DNA from: Cognatishimia sp. 1_MG-2023
GTDB lineage: Bacteria > Pseudomonadota > Alphaproteobacteria > Rhodobacterales > Rhodobacteraceae
Assembly (NCBI RefSeq): GCF_030548175.1
Contig: NZ_JAUORX010000003.1
Span: forward strand, 372,001 to 436,000
Reading direction: 5' to 3'
DNA length: 64,000 nt
Shown here in pieces: positions 63,521 through 64,000 of the stretch; position 1 is the first letter of the stretch, and the number at the start of each line of letters is the position of its first letter. The notes beneath the pieces were generated by a model. That model saw nothing but the letters and a program-made list of their open reading frames with translations, was not told where the DNA came from and searched no databases. The position numbers were made by a program, and so were the translations under genes.

Positions 63521-63722
63521 TTTCCAAGCGAAATTACGACAGGCCTTTCATTTTAGCACAAACAATACCCCTTAAGCCTCCTCTCACGAGAAGAATGAAG
63601 CCAAACCCCACCAGAATGTCTTGTCTACCTGCGGCTTTCTCGCCTTGCATATATGCGCGCGGACACATAGGTTCCCTGCAAAATTAGTGAGCGCTAGCGC
63701 TCGCATAGACAAGGACAAACCC

Positions 63723-64000
63723 ATGGACGCTATTGCACAATTTGTACCACTTATTCTGATTTTCGGGATCATGTATTTCCTATTGATCCGCCCACAGCAG
63801 AAGAAAGTGAAAGATCACCAAAAGATGGTTGCAGCTGTGCGCCGTGGTGACGAGATCGTAACCCAAGGCGGTTTGATCGGCAAAGTTGTTAAGGTCAAAG
63901 ACAACAACGAAATCGAAGTTGAATTGGCCGAAGGCGTAAAGGTACGTGTTGTGCAGTCTACTTTGGCGCAAGTTGTTTCTAAGACTGAGCCAGTCGAATC
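63723..64000 (+). CDS. yajC: Preprotein translocase subunit YajC (3' end cut by window)
   Basis: At least 92 residues from ATG 63723. N-terminal TM (FVPLILIFGIMYFLLIRPQQ, about 7-26) with the family hallmark LLIRPQQKK, then a small cytosolic domain (MVAAVRRGDEIVTQGGLIGK, KDNNEIEVELAEGVKVRVV). YajC joins SecD-SecF in the accessory Sec complex; secD/secF would be expected just beyond the window. Confidence 0.95.
   Translation, partial: MDAIAQFVPLILIFGIMYFLLIRPQQKKVKDHQKMVAAVRRGDEIVTQGGLIGKVVKVKDNNEIEVELAEGVKVRVVQSTLAQVVSKTEPVE

Noticed and set aside
1-64000. CRISPR arrays, insertion sequences, prophage or defence islands
   Set aside because: No regularly spaced direct repeats, no transposase, integrase or phage structural genes, and no cas or restriction genes were seen.

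Overview
The window looks like a chromosomal segment of a marine alphaproteobacterium of the order Rhodobacterales (Roseobacter group). No rRNA or other taxonomic marker is present, so this rests on gene content: a propionyl-CoA carboxylase/methylmalonyl-CoA mutase locus interleaved with small lipoproteins and DUF6497/DUF4174 proteins, a short prolyl-tRNA synthetase without the editing insert, an Hda-type DnaA paralogue, heterotetrameric sarcosine oxidase, an RTX protein and a stand-alone Hint-domain protein. No rRNA, tRNA, CRISPR array, insertion sequence or prophage was seen. The window reads as mostly vertically inherited core and accessory chromosome.

Layout. 1-10.4 kb: the end of an MFS drug-efflux gene, then the propionate/methylmalonyl-CoA pathway (pccB, pccA, scpA) with six small genes of unknown function embedded in it. 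The putative operator upstream of pccB has two GCAAATTTGC dyads. 10.6-19 kb: GNAT acetyltransferase, TerB/J-domain protein, EEP-family phosphoesterase, a small exported protein, then the minus-strand polyphosphate pair ppk1-ppx and the pair AI-2E-type permease-hdaA. 19-25 kb: fasciclin protein, LLM flavin oxidoreductase, proS, DUF2937, and lolC/E-lolD for lipoprotein export. 25-33.8 kb: DMT transporter, tag, clpP-clpX, a RidA enzyme, LysE exporter, PrpF-family isomerase, an OxyR-like LysR regulator without cysteines divergent from nhaA. 33.8-40.8 kb: Hint protein, a 650-bp gene-poor gap, flavin reductase, dusA, TauE/SafE exporter, membrane-anchored RTX protein, and the minus-strand run ccmI-ruvX-DUF1289.

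40.9-46.9 kb: the sarcosine oxidase operon soxB-soxD-soxA-soxG followed by sodB. 47-56.3 kb: LOG-family hydrolase divergent from a LysM envelope protein, an Atm1-type ABC transporter, and a tripartite RND pump (adaptor, oversized permease, small NTF2-like gene). 56.5-64 kb: a YfgM-like protein, bamB and der (outer-membrane assembly and ribosome biogenesis), an EF-hand protein, a fatty acid desaturase, serS, a decayed EAL-domain gene, and the start of yajC.

Working picture: propionyl-CoA is carboxylated by PccAB and rearranged by the mutase to succinyl-CoA. Sarcosine (a product of glycine betaine or choline breakdown) is demethylated by SoxBDAG. Envelope work is shared by Lol, BamB, YajC and the RND pump. 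I did not find a convincing new defence or mobile system. The most unusual items are the clustered lipoproteins inside the pcc locus, the degraded EAL gene, the cysteine-free OxyR-like regulator beside nhaA, and terminator-like hairpins that lie inside coding sequences.
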